A stretch of DNA of 38,799 nt from Candidatus Roizmanbacteria bacterium RIFCSPHIGHO2_02_FULL_37_13b (lineage in GTDB: Bacteria; Patescibacteriota; Microgenomatia; UBA1406; HO2-37-13b): contig MFZK01000004.1 of NCBI GenBank assembly GCA_001789395.1, positions 17,145-55,943 of the forward strand. The letters are read 5' to 3'. Under the pieces are notes generated by a model. It was not told the origin of the DNA and did not search any database. It saw nothing but the letters and a program-made list of their open reading frames with translations. How positions within the stretch are numbered: position 1 is the first letter of the stretch; each line of letters starts with the position of its first letter. Of the stretch, positions 1-9,143 are shown in pieces. The position numbers and the translations under genes were made by a program.

Positions 1-766
1 AATGAGTCCCGACGTCATAAATATGATGTCGTTTCGGGCTTTTTTGAGGAATGGCAAAACATTTTTCCAATTCAGGTAGGATAAATTTTAAAAGTCCGGT
101 ATTTTTTAAGAACGTAATTCCTTCTGCAGGATGAGGAGAGCCAAGTATTTTCAAAAATTCCATTGAAATCCTTTCCCAGGAAATATTTTGAATAAGATTG
201 GCATTCTTTTGTATTGATTTTCTTGTTTCATCTTCCAAAAAGAACCCTAAAGTACAAGCAATCCTAATTGACCGGATCAGGCGGAGTGCATCTTCAGCAA
301 ATCTATTATCAGGATCGCCAACAGTTCTTATTATTTTATTTGACAGATCGGCTTGTCCATCGTGAGGATCAATAATTTTACTCCCGTCAAATGCGATCGA
401 ATTTATAGTAAAGTCACGACGTTTCAAATCATCTTCAATTGTGTCGGACCATTCAATTTTTTGTGGGTGACGGAAATCTGCATAATTCGATTCTTTGCGA
501 AATGGAGTGATTTCGAAGATTAATTTTTGACTATTTAAATTAATTGGCACAGACACAGTTCCATAATCATTGTTATAAAAACTGTCAGAAAATATTTTTT
601 GGATTTCTTCTGGGTTGGCATTGGTTGTGAAGTCCCAATTGTTGGTATTTCTACCCAAAATCAAATCTCTGACAGCACCACCAACCACATAAATCTCAAA
701 TCCTGCTTTTTTAAAAACAGTCAGAAAATCAAAAACTTCTTTTGGTAGAATGAGTTTTGTCTTCAT
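1..766 (-). CDS. cca: CCA-adding enzyme / tRNA nucleotidyltransferase (3' end runs off the left edge)
   Basis: Hand translation from ATG at 766: MKTKLILPKEVFDFLTVFKKAGFEIYVVGGAVRDLILGRNTNNWDF...DDLKRRDFTINSIAF...HHIYDVGTH. GGAVRD, RRDFTINS and HHxxDVGTH motifs. Open to the window edge, so missing from the ORF track. Confidence 0.93.
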   Translation of the reverse strand, partial: MKTKLILPKEVFDFLTVFKKAGFEIYVVGGAVRDLILGRNTNNWDFTTNANPEEIQKIFSDSFYNNDYGTVSVPINLNSQKLIFEITPFRKESNYADFRHPQKIEWSDTIEDDLKRRDFTINSIAFDGSKIIDPHDGQADLSNKIIRTVGDPDNRFAEDALRLIRSIRIACTLGFFLEDETRKSIQKNANLIQNISWERISMEFLKILGSPHPAEGITFLKNTGLLKFILPELEKCFAIPQKSPKRHHIYDVGTH

Positions 767-780
767 AATGCTATTTTACT

Positions 781-2478
781 ATGAAACTAGATATCAAACG
801 TACAATTAAAAAAGAAACTAATATCACGACAATCGTTGATTATCTACTTCAAGATCGCAAAATTCCTGACATTAAATCATTTATCAATCCGCAATTACCG
901 GAAAATATACATCTGTCATCTTTTTTTAAAAATAGTAAAGAATACCAAAGTAGTTTTGGGAAAATTATCAAGCTGTTGAAGGAAATACAAAAAAAAGAAA
1001 AAACCATTGTTGTTTATACCGATTATGATGCTGATGGTATCACTGGTGGTGCAATTTTATGGGAGACGTTACATCTTTTGGGTTTTAAAGTGATGCCCTA
1101 TGTACCGGATCGTAAAACAGAAGGATATGGATTTTCAAAAAAGGGTATCGATAACATAAAAAAACAGTTTGACCCCGCGCTTATTATAAGCGTTGATCAT
1201 GGCATTGTCGCTCATGAGCAAATTGCTTATGCCAAATCTATTGGTATGCCAGTTATCGTCACTGATCATCATCAAAAACTTGATAAAAAACATGATGATG
1301 CTTTGGCTGTTTTTCATACCGATAAACTCTCAGGTAGTGGGGTTGCATATTTTTTTTCTAAAGAAATTTTTAACAAGCTTAAACAATTTAACCATCGAAC
1401 AATAGAACAATTAAACAATAATTTTTTGACTGATTACTTGGGTTTGGCTTCAATCGGCACTATTGCAGATTTAGTGCCATTAGTTGGACCGTCACGAAGT
1501 ATTGTCAAATACGGACTGGAACAATTATCAAAGACAAAACGCTTAGGGATCAGTCATTTACTAAAAGAAACAAAGATTGATGGTAAAGATTTAAGCCCTT
1601 ATGAGGTCGGTTTTATCATTGCGCCCAGAATCAATGCCTTTGGGAGATTGACACATGCGATAGATGCTTTGCGGTTATTGTGTACTGTTAACGTTGAAAA
1701 AGCGGTCGCTTTGGCCAAGAAAGCAGGAGAAACTAATAAACAAAGGCAAGAGTTAGTCACGGAGGCGATAAAAGAAGCAGAAAAAATGGTCTCTTCGACT
1801 TCGCTTGGGGCAAGTAATCAGAAATTAATCATTTTGTATTCGGATCATTGGGAAGAGGGAATAATTGGTTTAATTGCTTCGAAAATTGTCGAGAAATTTT
1901 ATCGTCCGGCAGTGATCATGACAAAGTCTGACGGTTTTTACAAAGGATCGGCCAGGTCGATATCTGGTTTTGATATCACTGCTTTTTTACGATCGTTATC
2001 GAAGTATTTAGTCGATATTGGTGGTCATCAAGCAGCGGCCGGATTTACGATTAAAGAATCAGATATTGAAATATTTATTAAGGAAGCACAAAAAAAAGCT
2101 AAAAAACATATTTCAAACAATGATTTAATACCTAGGTTGGAAGTTGATATGGAACTGCTGTTACAGCAAACGTCGTTAAAGCTCGTGCAAGAGCTGCAAC
2201 GATTAGAACCATTTGGCGTAGGAAACAGACGGCCTTTATTTTACTCGATAGGACAAATATCAGATGCACGTCTTTTTGGTTCAAAGAGCAATCATCTTAA
2301 ATTGCAAATAAAATCTAATGATAGTTCTCCGCTTGAAATAATTTTTTTTAATCAAGGAGATCGATTTTCTGAATTATCAATCGATAAAAAAATCGGTATT
2401 GTGTATTCGCTTGAGATAGATAGTTGGGATGGAAGAATGAAGGTGAGAGGAATGGGAAAGTATATTCAATTGCTTTAA
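781..2478 (+). CDS. recJ: single-stranded-DNA-specific exonuclease RecJ
   Basis: DYDADGITGGAIL, DHH-type SVDHG and TDHHQ motifs, DHHA1 region GGHQAAAGF. Confidence 0.93.
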   Translation: MKLDIKRTIKKETNITTIVDYLLQDRKIPDIKSFINPQLPENIHLSSFFKNSKEYQSSFGKIIKLLKEIQKKEKTIVVYTDYDADGITGGAILWETLHLLGFKVMPYVPDRKTEGYGFSKKGIDNIKKQFDPALIISVDHGIVAHEQIAYAKSIGMPVIVTDHHQKLDKKHDDALAVFHTDKLSGSGVAYFFSKEIFNKLKQFNHRTIEQLNNNFLTDYLGLASIGTIADLVPLVGPSRSIVKYGLEQLSKTKRLGISHLLKETKIDGKDLSPYEVGFIIAPRINAFGRLTHAIDALRLLCTVNVEKAVALAKKAGETNKQRQELVTEAIKEAEKMVSSTSLGASNQKLIILYSDHWEEGIIGLIASKIVEKFYRPAVIMTKSDGFYKGSARSISGFDITAFLRSLSKYLVDIGGHQAAAGFTIKESDIEIFIKEAQKKAKKHISNNDLIPRLEVDMELLLQQTSLKLVQELQRLEPFGVGNRRPLFYSIGQISDARLFGSKSNHLKLQIKSNDSSPLEIIFFNQGDRFSELSIDKKIGIVYSLEIDSWDGRMKVRGMGKYIQLL

Positions 2479-2992
2479 CTATATCGTCCCGGACCGCGGT
2501 ATATCACTTGTTTTTTACCAGCTCTTTGTGCTTTGATAACTAGACGAGCGTGTGCAGATCTATTATCCTCAGGAGGACTTGGTCTTCTACTAGCTGCTTC
2601 ATCACTTCTAGCTGACCAATGTTCTACTTCTTTAGCAAAACTGGTAAACCAACGTCTTTCAGCCCGTTTTGACCAGTTTGGTGGTGGTGGTGATAAAGGT
2701 GCTATTTGATCAAGGCGTGTTTGGATAGCCGGCTCAGAAATTGCACTACGTAATACATCTAAACTCTGTCTGACTCCATCTGGACCAAGTGTAGGTGCAT
2801 TATTTGCTAATGACACTACGTTTTCAACCAGCGCGGCAGGAAGAACATCATCGTGAATTGCACCGGTGGGATCAAAATTGCATCTATAGGAAGTCCTAAA
2901 GCGCTCAGTACAGGTTTAAGATGCGGAAACTCAGCAAAAACATCAGGATGTGACGTTGTATTTGATGGATCAGGTTTTAATGTTTCTGCCAT
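2475..2992 (-). pseudogene. orphan 172-aa reading frame split by an apparent 1-nt frameshift (ORF 2475-2816 plus upstream ORF from ATG at 2992)
   Basis: ATG at 2992 reads MAETLKPDPSNTTSHPDVFAEFPHLKPVLSALGLPIDAI. Adding one T to the T4 run (plus-strand A4, 2874-2877) continues as FDPTGAIHDDVLPAALVENVV-SLANNAPTLGPDG..., joining the track ORF. Confidence 0.6.
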
Positions 2993-3003
2993 ATAAATCT
3001 TTT

Positions 3004-3029
3004 AAAAAACCCCGAGAATTCCCGGGGTT
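3004..3029 (-). terminator. terminator/attenuator hairpin in the 5' leader of the orphan gene
   Basis: Minus strand AACCCCG-ggaattct-CGGGGTT followed by T6. Confidence 0.7.
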
Positions 3030-3035
3030 CTAAAT

Positions 3036-3061
3036 AGATCCGCCCTAAAAAAAGCGGATCT
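3036..3061 (-). promoter_or_regulatory. second leader hairpin
   Basis: AGATCCGC-N10-GCGGATCT, perfect 8-bp stem. Confidence 0.65.
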
Positions 3062-3099
3062 TAAACAATAATTTTAGATTGCTTACAAGCTCTAATCAT
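3061..3099 (-). CDS. putative 12-aa leader peptide MIRACKQSKIIV
   Basis: ATG at 3099, TAA at 3063-3061 abutting the hairpin, start 12 nt downstream of the -10 box. Confidence 0.4.
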   Translation of the reverse strand: MIRACKQSKIIV

Positions 3100-3111
3100 A
3101 AGTACCTAAAT

Positions 3112-3140
3112 AAAATATCATAAATGGCATCTCTTGTCAA
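3112..3140 (-). promoter_or_regulatory. sigma70-type promoter
   Basis: TTGACA (3140-3135)-17 nt-TATTTT (3117-3112). Confidence 0.7.
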
Positions 3141-3162
3141 TAATAAGTTTAAAAGCTATAAT
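3134..3162 (+). promoter_or_regulatory. aspS promoter
   Basis: TTGTCA (3134-3139)-17 nt-TATAAT (3157-3162), ATG 7 nt downstream at 3170. Confidence 0.75.
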
Positions 3163-3169
3163 CTTGTCA

Positions 3170-4561
3170 ATGAAAACTAATTTTATTGTTGATGAAGTAA
3201 AAAAAGTCGGTTCTGAGGTAGAGCTCTTTGGTTGGGCTGAGACAGTCCGCGATCACAAAAAAGTAATTTTTATAGATCTTCGGGATCGATCGGGTGTTGT
3301 CCAACTTGTAGGAAATGAATCTTTAAGAGGAATATCTTGTGAGGATGTTCTCTATATTAAAGGTTTGGTGAAGAAAAGACCGGATCATATGATTAACCAA
3401 AAGATACCTACAGGGGAGGTGGAAGTAGAAGTTAAAGAATTTAAAATTCTATCCAAATCCGAAGGACTGCCGATTCCGATTGACACTGATGGCTATGAAA
3501 TTGATGAAGAAATCAGATTGCAATATCGATATTTGGATCTACGTCGAAAGCGGATGCTCAGCAATCTTATAATTCGTCATAAAGCAATCAAATTTATCCG
3601 TGATTTTTTAAATGAGCGGGATTTTTTGGAAATTGAGACACCGATTTTGACCAAAACCACACCGGAGGGAGCCCGTGATTTTATTGTTCCCTCCCGACTC
3701 CAAAAAGGCAGTTTTTATGCTCTGCCACAATCACCACAGCAGTATAAGCAACTTTTAATGGTTGCCGGTATTGAGCGATATTTTCAAATTGCCAGGTGCT
3801 TCAGGGATGAGGACCCAAGGGCTGATCGTGCTTATGGAGAATTCACCCAGCTGGATTTGGAAATGTCTTTTGTCACTCAAGAAGATATTTTGGTTTTAAC
3901 CGAGGAGCTATTCACAAAATTGGTAAAAGAAATTTTTCCAAATAAAAAAATGACCAAGTCTCCATGGCCGCGTCTTTCCCACAGCCAGGCCCAAGAAAAA
4001 TATCAGTCAGACAAACCGGATTTAAGGCAAGATAAAAAAGATAAAGACGAGTTAGCGTTCGTTTGGGTTATAGATTATCCACTTTTTACCGAGCAATCTG
4101 AGAGTGACTATTTTCATGGTTCGGGGAAAGCTAAATACGCACCCTCCCATCATATGTTTACCGCACCGCATCCTGATGATATTGGACTTTTAGACACTTC
4201 ACCGGAAAAGGTAAGGGGTTTGCAACATGATTTGGTGTTAAACGGATTTGAAGTCGGTGGAGGAAGCATAAGAATTCATGATTCGAAAATACAAGAAAAG
4301 ATTTTTGAGCTTATAGGATTTAGTGATGCGCAAAAAGGACAATTTAATCATATGTTGACCGCTTTTAAATATGGCGTACCCCCACATGGAGGGATTGCTC
4401 CTGGTATCGACAGGTTTTTAATGTCAGTACTTAGTGAGTCATCAGTTCGCGAGTTGATTCCTTTCCCCGCATCATCCGGTGGTAAAACCGCGGTGATGCA
4501 GGCACCTTCGCTAGCCAGTCCTAATCAACTTGATGAGTTAGGAATAAAAATTGTTAAATGA
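3170..4561 (+). CDS. aspS: aspartyl-tRNA synthetase
   Basis: MKTNFIVDEVKKVGSEVELFGWAETVRDHKKVIFIDLRDRSG; class II motifs FRDEDPRADR and GIAPGIDR. The track start at 3134 lies in the promoter. Confidence 0.93.
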   Translation: MKTNFIVDEVKKVGSEVELFGWAETVRDHKKVIFIDLRDRSGVVQLVGNESLRGISCEDVLYIKGLVKKRPDHMINQKIPTGEVEVEVKEFKILSKSEGLPIPIDTDGYEIDEEIRLQYRYLDLRRKRMLSNLIIRHKAIKFIRDFLNERDFLEIETPILTKTTPEGARDFIVPSRLQKGSFYALPQSPQQYKQLLMVAGIERYFQIARCFRDEDPRADRAYGEFTQLDLEMSFVTQEDILVLTEELFTKLVKEIFPNKKMTKSPWPRLSHSQAQEKYQSDKPDLRQDKKDKDELAFVWVIDYPLFTEQSESDYFHGSGKAKYAPSHHMFTAPHPDDIGLLDTSPEKVRGLQHDLVLNGFEVGGGSIRIHDSKIQEKIFELIGFSDAQKGQFNHMLTAFKYGVPPHGGIAPGIDRFLMSVLSESSVRELIPFPASSGGKTAVMQAPSLASPNQLDELGIKIVK

Positions 4562-5469
4562 AATTCAAAACCCAGTTTGTAATTCTGCTTTTTTCATTAC
4601 TTTTTTTATTTTATCCGGGAGATAGTTATTACATTAAATTATTTTTTTTTAATCGGGATTTATTTGCCAACACTAAAAAGAATATTAATTTACCAAGCGG
4701 GAGTTTTCCTTATTCAATCAACCCCAATTTTATTCCTCAAATTACTGCAGAGGGTAGTTATGTCATCGATTCAGACTCTTTTACTCCCATATTTCAAAAG
4801 CAACAATCCAGGCAGTTTCTACCGGCGTCAACTACCAAGATAATCACTGCATTAGTTGCTTTTGATTATTATCGATTAGATAGTATGTTGACTGTTGAAC
4901 GGGTTATAGATGAGGGTCAAAGTATGGGTCTTGTTAAAAATGAGAAAATTACATTTGAAAATCTGCTTTATGGGCTTTTAGTGCATTCAGGAAATGACGC
5001 TGCATATGTCATAGCCGACAATTATCCGGGAGGAGAAAAAGCGTTTATCACTGCCATGAATCATAAATCTAAATTAATTAAAATGCGAAATTCAGTCTTT
5101 AAAAATCCTGCTGGGCTGGATTCTCCTGGGCAATATACAACACCATTTGATTTAGCGCTAGCGGCTAGGCAAATCTTAATTAATAAAACTTTAGCAAAGA
5201 TTGTTTCGACAAAAAGCATTACTGTATCGGACGTTGATTTTAAATATTTCCATAGTTTAAACAATGTCAATAAACTTCTGGGAGAAATTCAAGGAATCGG
5301 AGGGCTTAAAACAGGATATACTTTAGACGCAGGGGAGAATCTGGTTACGTTTTATAAAAAAAATGGTCACGATTATCTAATTGTAATTTTAAAGAGCCTG
5401 GATCGATTTGAGGATACCAAAAGAATTGTCGAATGGATCAATACTAACGTCGGTTATATTAATATATAG
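4558..5469 (+). CDS. D-alanyl-D-alanine carboxypeptidase (peptidase S11 family)
   Basis: Signal/TM N-terminus, STTKIITA, SGNDAA, KTGYT motifs. Confidence 0.88.
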   Translation: MKFKTQFVILLFSLLFLFYPGDSYYIKLFFFNRDLFANTKKNINLPSGSFPYSINPNFIPQITAEGSYVIDSDSFTPIFQKQQSRQFLPASTTKIITALVAFDYYRLDSMLTVERVIDEGQSMGLVKNEKITFENLLYGLLVHSGNDAAYVIADNYPGGEKAFITAMNHKSKLIKMRNSVFKNPAGLDSPGQYTTPFDLALAARQILINKTLAKIVSTKSITVSDVDFKYFHSLNNVNKLLGEIQGIGGLKTGYTLDAGENLVTFYKKNGHDYLIVILKSLDRFEDTKRIVEWINTNVGYINI

Positions 5470-5473
5470 ATTG

Positions 5474-6529
5474 TTATTCAACGTATTCATTTCTAACTGC
5501 TGAGACATAGGCTGCAAAACCATTTTTCCCTAAAAAAATATAGATAGGTTGAAGATAGTCTTGAATTGAGTCAGGATCAAAATAGCCGAATAATAATTGA
5601 TTTATTGATATTTGATTGTTATTTTTTCCTGAGGAGACGATAATTCCTTTTCCGGATGTCAAGTCGCTAAACGCTTCGTCACCGCTTTTTATAGGATAGA
5701 TACCGAAGTTTTGTTTATCAAAGTCAAAATACTTAATTTGAGACTTGATTACTTTATAGTTTTGATCTTTAAAAATCATAACCACATAATTCTGGCTATT
5801 AAAATATTTCGGTGGTAAAACTGGATTTCCATCAATATTAGATCTAAAGAAATCAACTTCAGCGATATTGGCTTCTTCGGGTGTTTTAACAACAATAAAA
5901 TCATTGATTGTCGGTTCAAATTGAAGATAAATAATTTCTTGTCGACCACGCGCGAGTTCATCGGGATAACGGTTAATTGCTCTAAGAAATTGGCGGGCGT
6001 CCTCAAGAATAGTATCATCATTTGGTAAAGTTGATCCGGAAAAAATCTCTGGGTTATTTTCGTAATTTAATTTGTATTCGAAATTGAAATTACTAATATC
6101 AATTTTTAACTTTTTTTCATCATCTTCAAAACTTATTGAAGTGACGTCGTCTTCAGAACTCGTATATTTGGTGATATTGGTATCAAAATCTAAAGTTTTA
6201 GCTATTAATAGAGATGTTGCAGCATATCCAAAGCGTACCGGCTTTTGAGGCATGAAGAATACCTTAGCTGAATCACTGGCTGAAATAGGTTTTCCTTCGA
6301 TTGTATCCAGAGAAAATGTAGCGTTTTGTGGATAATCAATTTTTGACAATGTTTTTAACTTAGTAATTTTCCCAAAAATTGGATTATAGATAGGAACAGA
6401 AGATCTATTACTAGTAATTGAGGAGAAAAGTGCCATTATTAAAAAATAAAATATGACTAAAAAAAACAATCCAATTGCAACAAAAGGAGCCAGTTTCCTA
6501 AAATAATAATTAACTTCTGTTAATGTCAT
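5474..6529 (-). CDS. membrane-anchored protein of unknown function
   Basis: Long ORF with one N-terminal TM helix; no family recognised. Confidence 0.7.
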   Translation of the reverse strand: MTLTEVNYYFRKLAPFVAIGLFFLVIFYFLIMALFSSITSNRSSVPIYNPIFGKITKLKTLSKIDYPQNATFSLDTIEGKPISASDSAKVFFMPQKPVRFGYAATSLLIAKTLDFDTNITKYTSSEDDVTSISFEDDEKKLKIDISNFNFEYKLNYENNPEIFSGSTLPNDDTILEDARQFLRAINRYPDELARGRQEIIYLQFEPTINDFIVVKTPEEANIAEVDFFRSNIDGNPVLPPKYFNSQNYVVMIFKDQNYKVIKSQIKYFDFDKQNFGIYPIKSGDEAFSDLTSGKGIIVSSGKNNNQISINQLLFGYFDPDSIQDYLQPIYIFLGKNGFAAYVSAVRNEYVE

Positions 6530-6611
6530 ATTTTATTCTTCTTTTGTCTTTTTATAATTGATAATACCGACCCGAAGGGGTGTGTATATATCAATATAGG
6601 CAATTTATCAG

Positions 6612-6617
6612 TATAAT
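6612..6617 (+). promoter_or_regulatory. -10 box of gltX (leaderless configuration)
   Basis: TATAAT-N7-ATG(6625). Confidence 0.6.
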
Positions 6618-6624
6618 TCAACAT

Positions 6625-8028
6625 ATGGTTAGGACTAGAATTGCACCATCTCCGACAGGTGACGATCTTCATATTGGTAATCTTTACACTGCATTAATTA
6701 ATTGGGCTTACGCAAAAAAAAACAAAGGCCAGTTTATTGTACGGATAGAAGACACCGATAGAGAAAGATTGGTTAAAGGATCAGAAGAGAAAATTTTAAG
6801 CACCTTAAAGGATTTTGGGTTAACACCCGATGAGAGTCCGGGCGTTATAGGACCTTATAGTCCGTACCGGCAATCGGAAAGATTGGAAATATATAAAAAA
6901 TATGCGGAAGATTTAGTCAAAAAGGGGGTTGCATATTATTGTTATTGTTCAAAAGAAAGACTGGATAAACTTCGCCAAAAACTACAAGCGGAAAAAAAAA
7001 TCCCGAAGTATGATAAATACTGTCTGGGGCATGAAGCATGTAACATGAAACATGAAACACGAGAAAAATATGTTATTCGATTGAATGTTAAAGAAAATAT
7101 AAATATTACTTTTCATGATGAAATTCATGGAGATATAACTTTTAACAGTAATGATATTGATGATCAAGTATTGATCAAATCCGATGGATTCCCGACATAT
7201 CATTTAGCCGTCGTGGTTGATGACTATCTGATGAAAATATCTCATGTGATTCGTGCTGAAGAATGGATTTCAAGTACCCCAAAACATATTCTAATATATG
7301 AAGCAATGGAATGGAAAAAACCAGTTTTTGCTCATTTACCGATACTGCGAAATCCTGACCGGTCAAAGCTTTCTAAGCGTAAAAATCCGGTTTGGGCCAG
7401 TTGGTACTTGAAGGAAGGATTTATACCTGAAGCAGTTTTGAATTATCTGAGCTTGATGGGTTGGAGTCATCCGGAGCAGAAGGAGATTTTTAGTATCGAA
7501 GAATTCTTAGAAGTTTTTGATTTAAAAGATATTCAAGCCGTCGGACCTGTTTTTGATGTTGCTAAATTAAAATGGTTGAATGGCGAATACATTAGAAAAT
7601 ATAAAATTCAAAATTTAAAATTCAAAATTAAAGATTTTTTTGGAGATAAATACTCGGAGAATTTAATTGAAAAAACAATTCCGTTGATTCAAGAACGGAT
7701 AAAAACTTTAAAAGAATATGATGAATATTGTGGGTTTTTTATCGAACGGCCAAATATTGATGTAGGGGCGAATTTTAATTCGCCAGAACAATTTAAAACA
7801 ACAATGCAAAGAATTAACGAAAATATTGAAAAAATACAAGATTGGAAAGCCGAGAAGATCGGTGAGGTAATGCAAAACGTCGCTAAAGATGCAGAAATGA
7901 AAAATAGTGAATTTTTTATGATGCTTCGGGTGGCAATCTCAGGAAAAAAAATCACACCGCCTTTGAATGAATCGATGGAGATTTTAGGCAAACAGGAATG
8001 TTTGGAAAGAATAAAAGTATTATCATAA
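6625..8028 (+). CDS. gltX: glutamyl-tRNA synthetase
   Basis: MVRTRIAPSPTGDDLHIGNLYTAL; RIEDTDRER; KLSKRKNP. The track start at 6580 is upstream of the -10 box. Confidence 0.92.
   Translation: MVRTRIAPSPTGDDLHIGNLYTALINWAYAKKNKGQFIVRIEDTDRERLVKGSEEKILSTLKDFGLTPDESPGVIGPYSPYRQSERLEIYKKYAEDLVKKGVAYYCYCSKERLDKLRQKLQAEKKIPKYDKYCLGHEACNMKHETREKYVIRLNVKENINITFHDEIHGDITFNSNDIDDQVLIKSDGFPTYHLAVVVDDYLMKISHVIRAEEWISSTPKHILIYEAMEWKKPVFAHLPILRNPDRSKLSKRKNPVWASWYLKEGFIPEAVLNYLSLMGWSHPEQKEIFSIEEFLEVFDLKDIQAVGPVFDVAKLKWLNGEYIRKYKIQNLKFKIKDFFGDKYSENLIEKTIPLIQERIKTLKEYDEYCGFFIERPNIDVGANFNSPEQFKTTMQRINENIEKIQDWKAEKIGEVMQNVAKDAEMKNSEFFMMLRVAISGKKITPPLNESMEILGKQECLERIKVLS
7030..7064. repeat. heptamer tandem array inside gltX
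   Basis: CATGAAG CATGTAA CATGAAA CATGAAA CACGAGA. Confidence 0.8.
7603..7637. repeat. heptamer tandem array inside gltX
   Basis: AAAATTC AAAATTT AAAATTC AAAATTA AAGATTT. Confidence 0.7.
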
Positions 8029-8032
8029 AAAT

Positions 8033-9142
8033 ATGACAGACAATATGACCTATTCAAAATCAGGCGTTGACTACAAAGTCATGGATGTTTTGAAAAGACT
8101 GGCGCAAAAAGCAGGAAAAAATACCGCAATAAATTTAACCACACATAATCTTAAAGAAATTGATGCATCTCGAGGTGAATCAGCTTATGTAATTGAATCG
8201 GATGATTGTTATTTTGCTTTTGTTCAGGAGGGACTGGGAACAAAAAACCTGATAGCTGATCAAATGAGTATAATCACCGGTAAATCTTATTATGATCTGA
8301 TTGCTCAAGACACGGTGGCGATGATTGTCAATGATTTAATTACGGTTGGCGCCAAGCCGGTGACCGTTCTAGCTTATTGGGCACCCGGTTCATCCGAGTG
8401 GTTTAATAATAAAAAAAGGATGGAAGATTTAGTCAGCGGTTGGAAAAGCGCTTGTGATCTCTCTGGTGTATCTTGGGGTGGGGGTGAGACCCCGACTTTA
8501 TCAGGCATAATCGAAAAAAATACCATTGATCTTGCCGGCTCTGCGTTTGGGATAATAAAACCAAAATCACGTTTAGTACTTGGTAATAAATTACAAGCCG
8601 GCGATGTAATCGTTGCTTTTGAATCATCTGGCATTCACTCGAATGGAATATCATTGGCCCGCAAAATTGCAGAAAAATTGTCGGATGGTTATACTACCAA
8701 GCTTTCATCAGGACAAACATACGGTGAAGCACTTTTAATCCCGACAACAATTTATGCAAAACTCGTAAATGATCTTTTAGACAATGAGGTAGATATTCAT
8801 TATATGGCCAATATTACCGGTCACGGATGGAGAAAAATAATGCGGGCGACTCAACCTTTTACGTATCGAATAACGAGTTTACCTCCGACACCGGAAATTT
8901 TTACCTTTATTGCAGAGAAAGGACCGGTCACAACCGAAGAAATGTATGCTAACTTCAATATGGGCGCTGGATTTGTGATTTTTGTTCCACAGTCATTAGT
9001 TGCGAAGGTTCAGAAAATATCCTCAAATCGCAACATAAAGACCTATGAAATAGGAAGAGTTGAAAGTGGTGAAAAACAAGTAATCATAGAACCAAATAAA
9101 ATTACCTACAAAGCAGAAAGCTTACAGTTAAAAGCAAGTTAA
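8033..9142 (+). CDS. purM: phosphoribosylformylglycinamidine cyclo-ligase (AIR synthetase), divergent
   Basis: PurM-like fold motifs: GLGTKNLIADQM, MIVNDLITVGAKP, SSGIHSNGISLAR, NITGHGWRKIMR. Confidence 0.82.
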   Translation: MTDNMTYSKSGVDYKVMDVLKRLAQKAGKNTAINLTTHNLKEIDASRGESAYVIESDDCYFAFVQEGLGTKNLIADQMSIITGKSYYDLIAQDTVAMIVNDLITVGAKPVTVLAYWAPGSSEWFNNKKRMEDLVSGWKSACDLSGVSWGGGETPTLSGIIEKNTIDLAGSAFGIIKPKSRLVLGNKLQAGDVIVAFESSGIHSNGISLARKIAEKLSDGYTTKLSSGQTYGEALLIPTTIYAKLVNDLLDNEVDIHYMANITGHGWRKIMRATQPFTYRITSLPPTPEIFTFIAEKGPVTTEEMYANFNMGAGFVIFVPQSLVAKVQKISSNRNIKTYEIGRVESGEKQVIIEPNKITYKAESLQLKAS

Positions 9143-9143
9143 C

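Noticed and set aside
7-46. Terminator-like hairpin CGACGTCATA-aa-TATGATGTCG with T-run on the plus strand
   Set aside because: It encodes the conserved HHIYDVGTH motif of the minus-strand CCA-adding enzyme, so the pairing is explained by coding sequence.
2871-2880. Programmed -1 frameshift at the T4 run
   Set aside because: No canonical X-XXY-YYZ heptamer in the zero frame and no clear downstream pseudoknot; kept only as an indel/recoding question.
7689-8057. 122-aa minus-strand ORF
   Set aside because: Antisense to the gltX C-terminus; no family signature.
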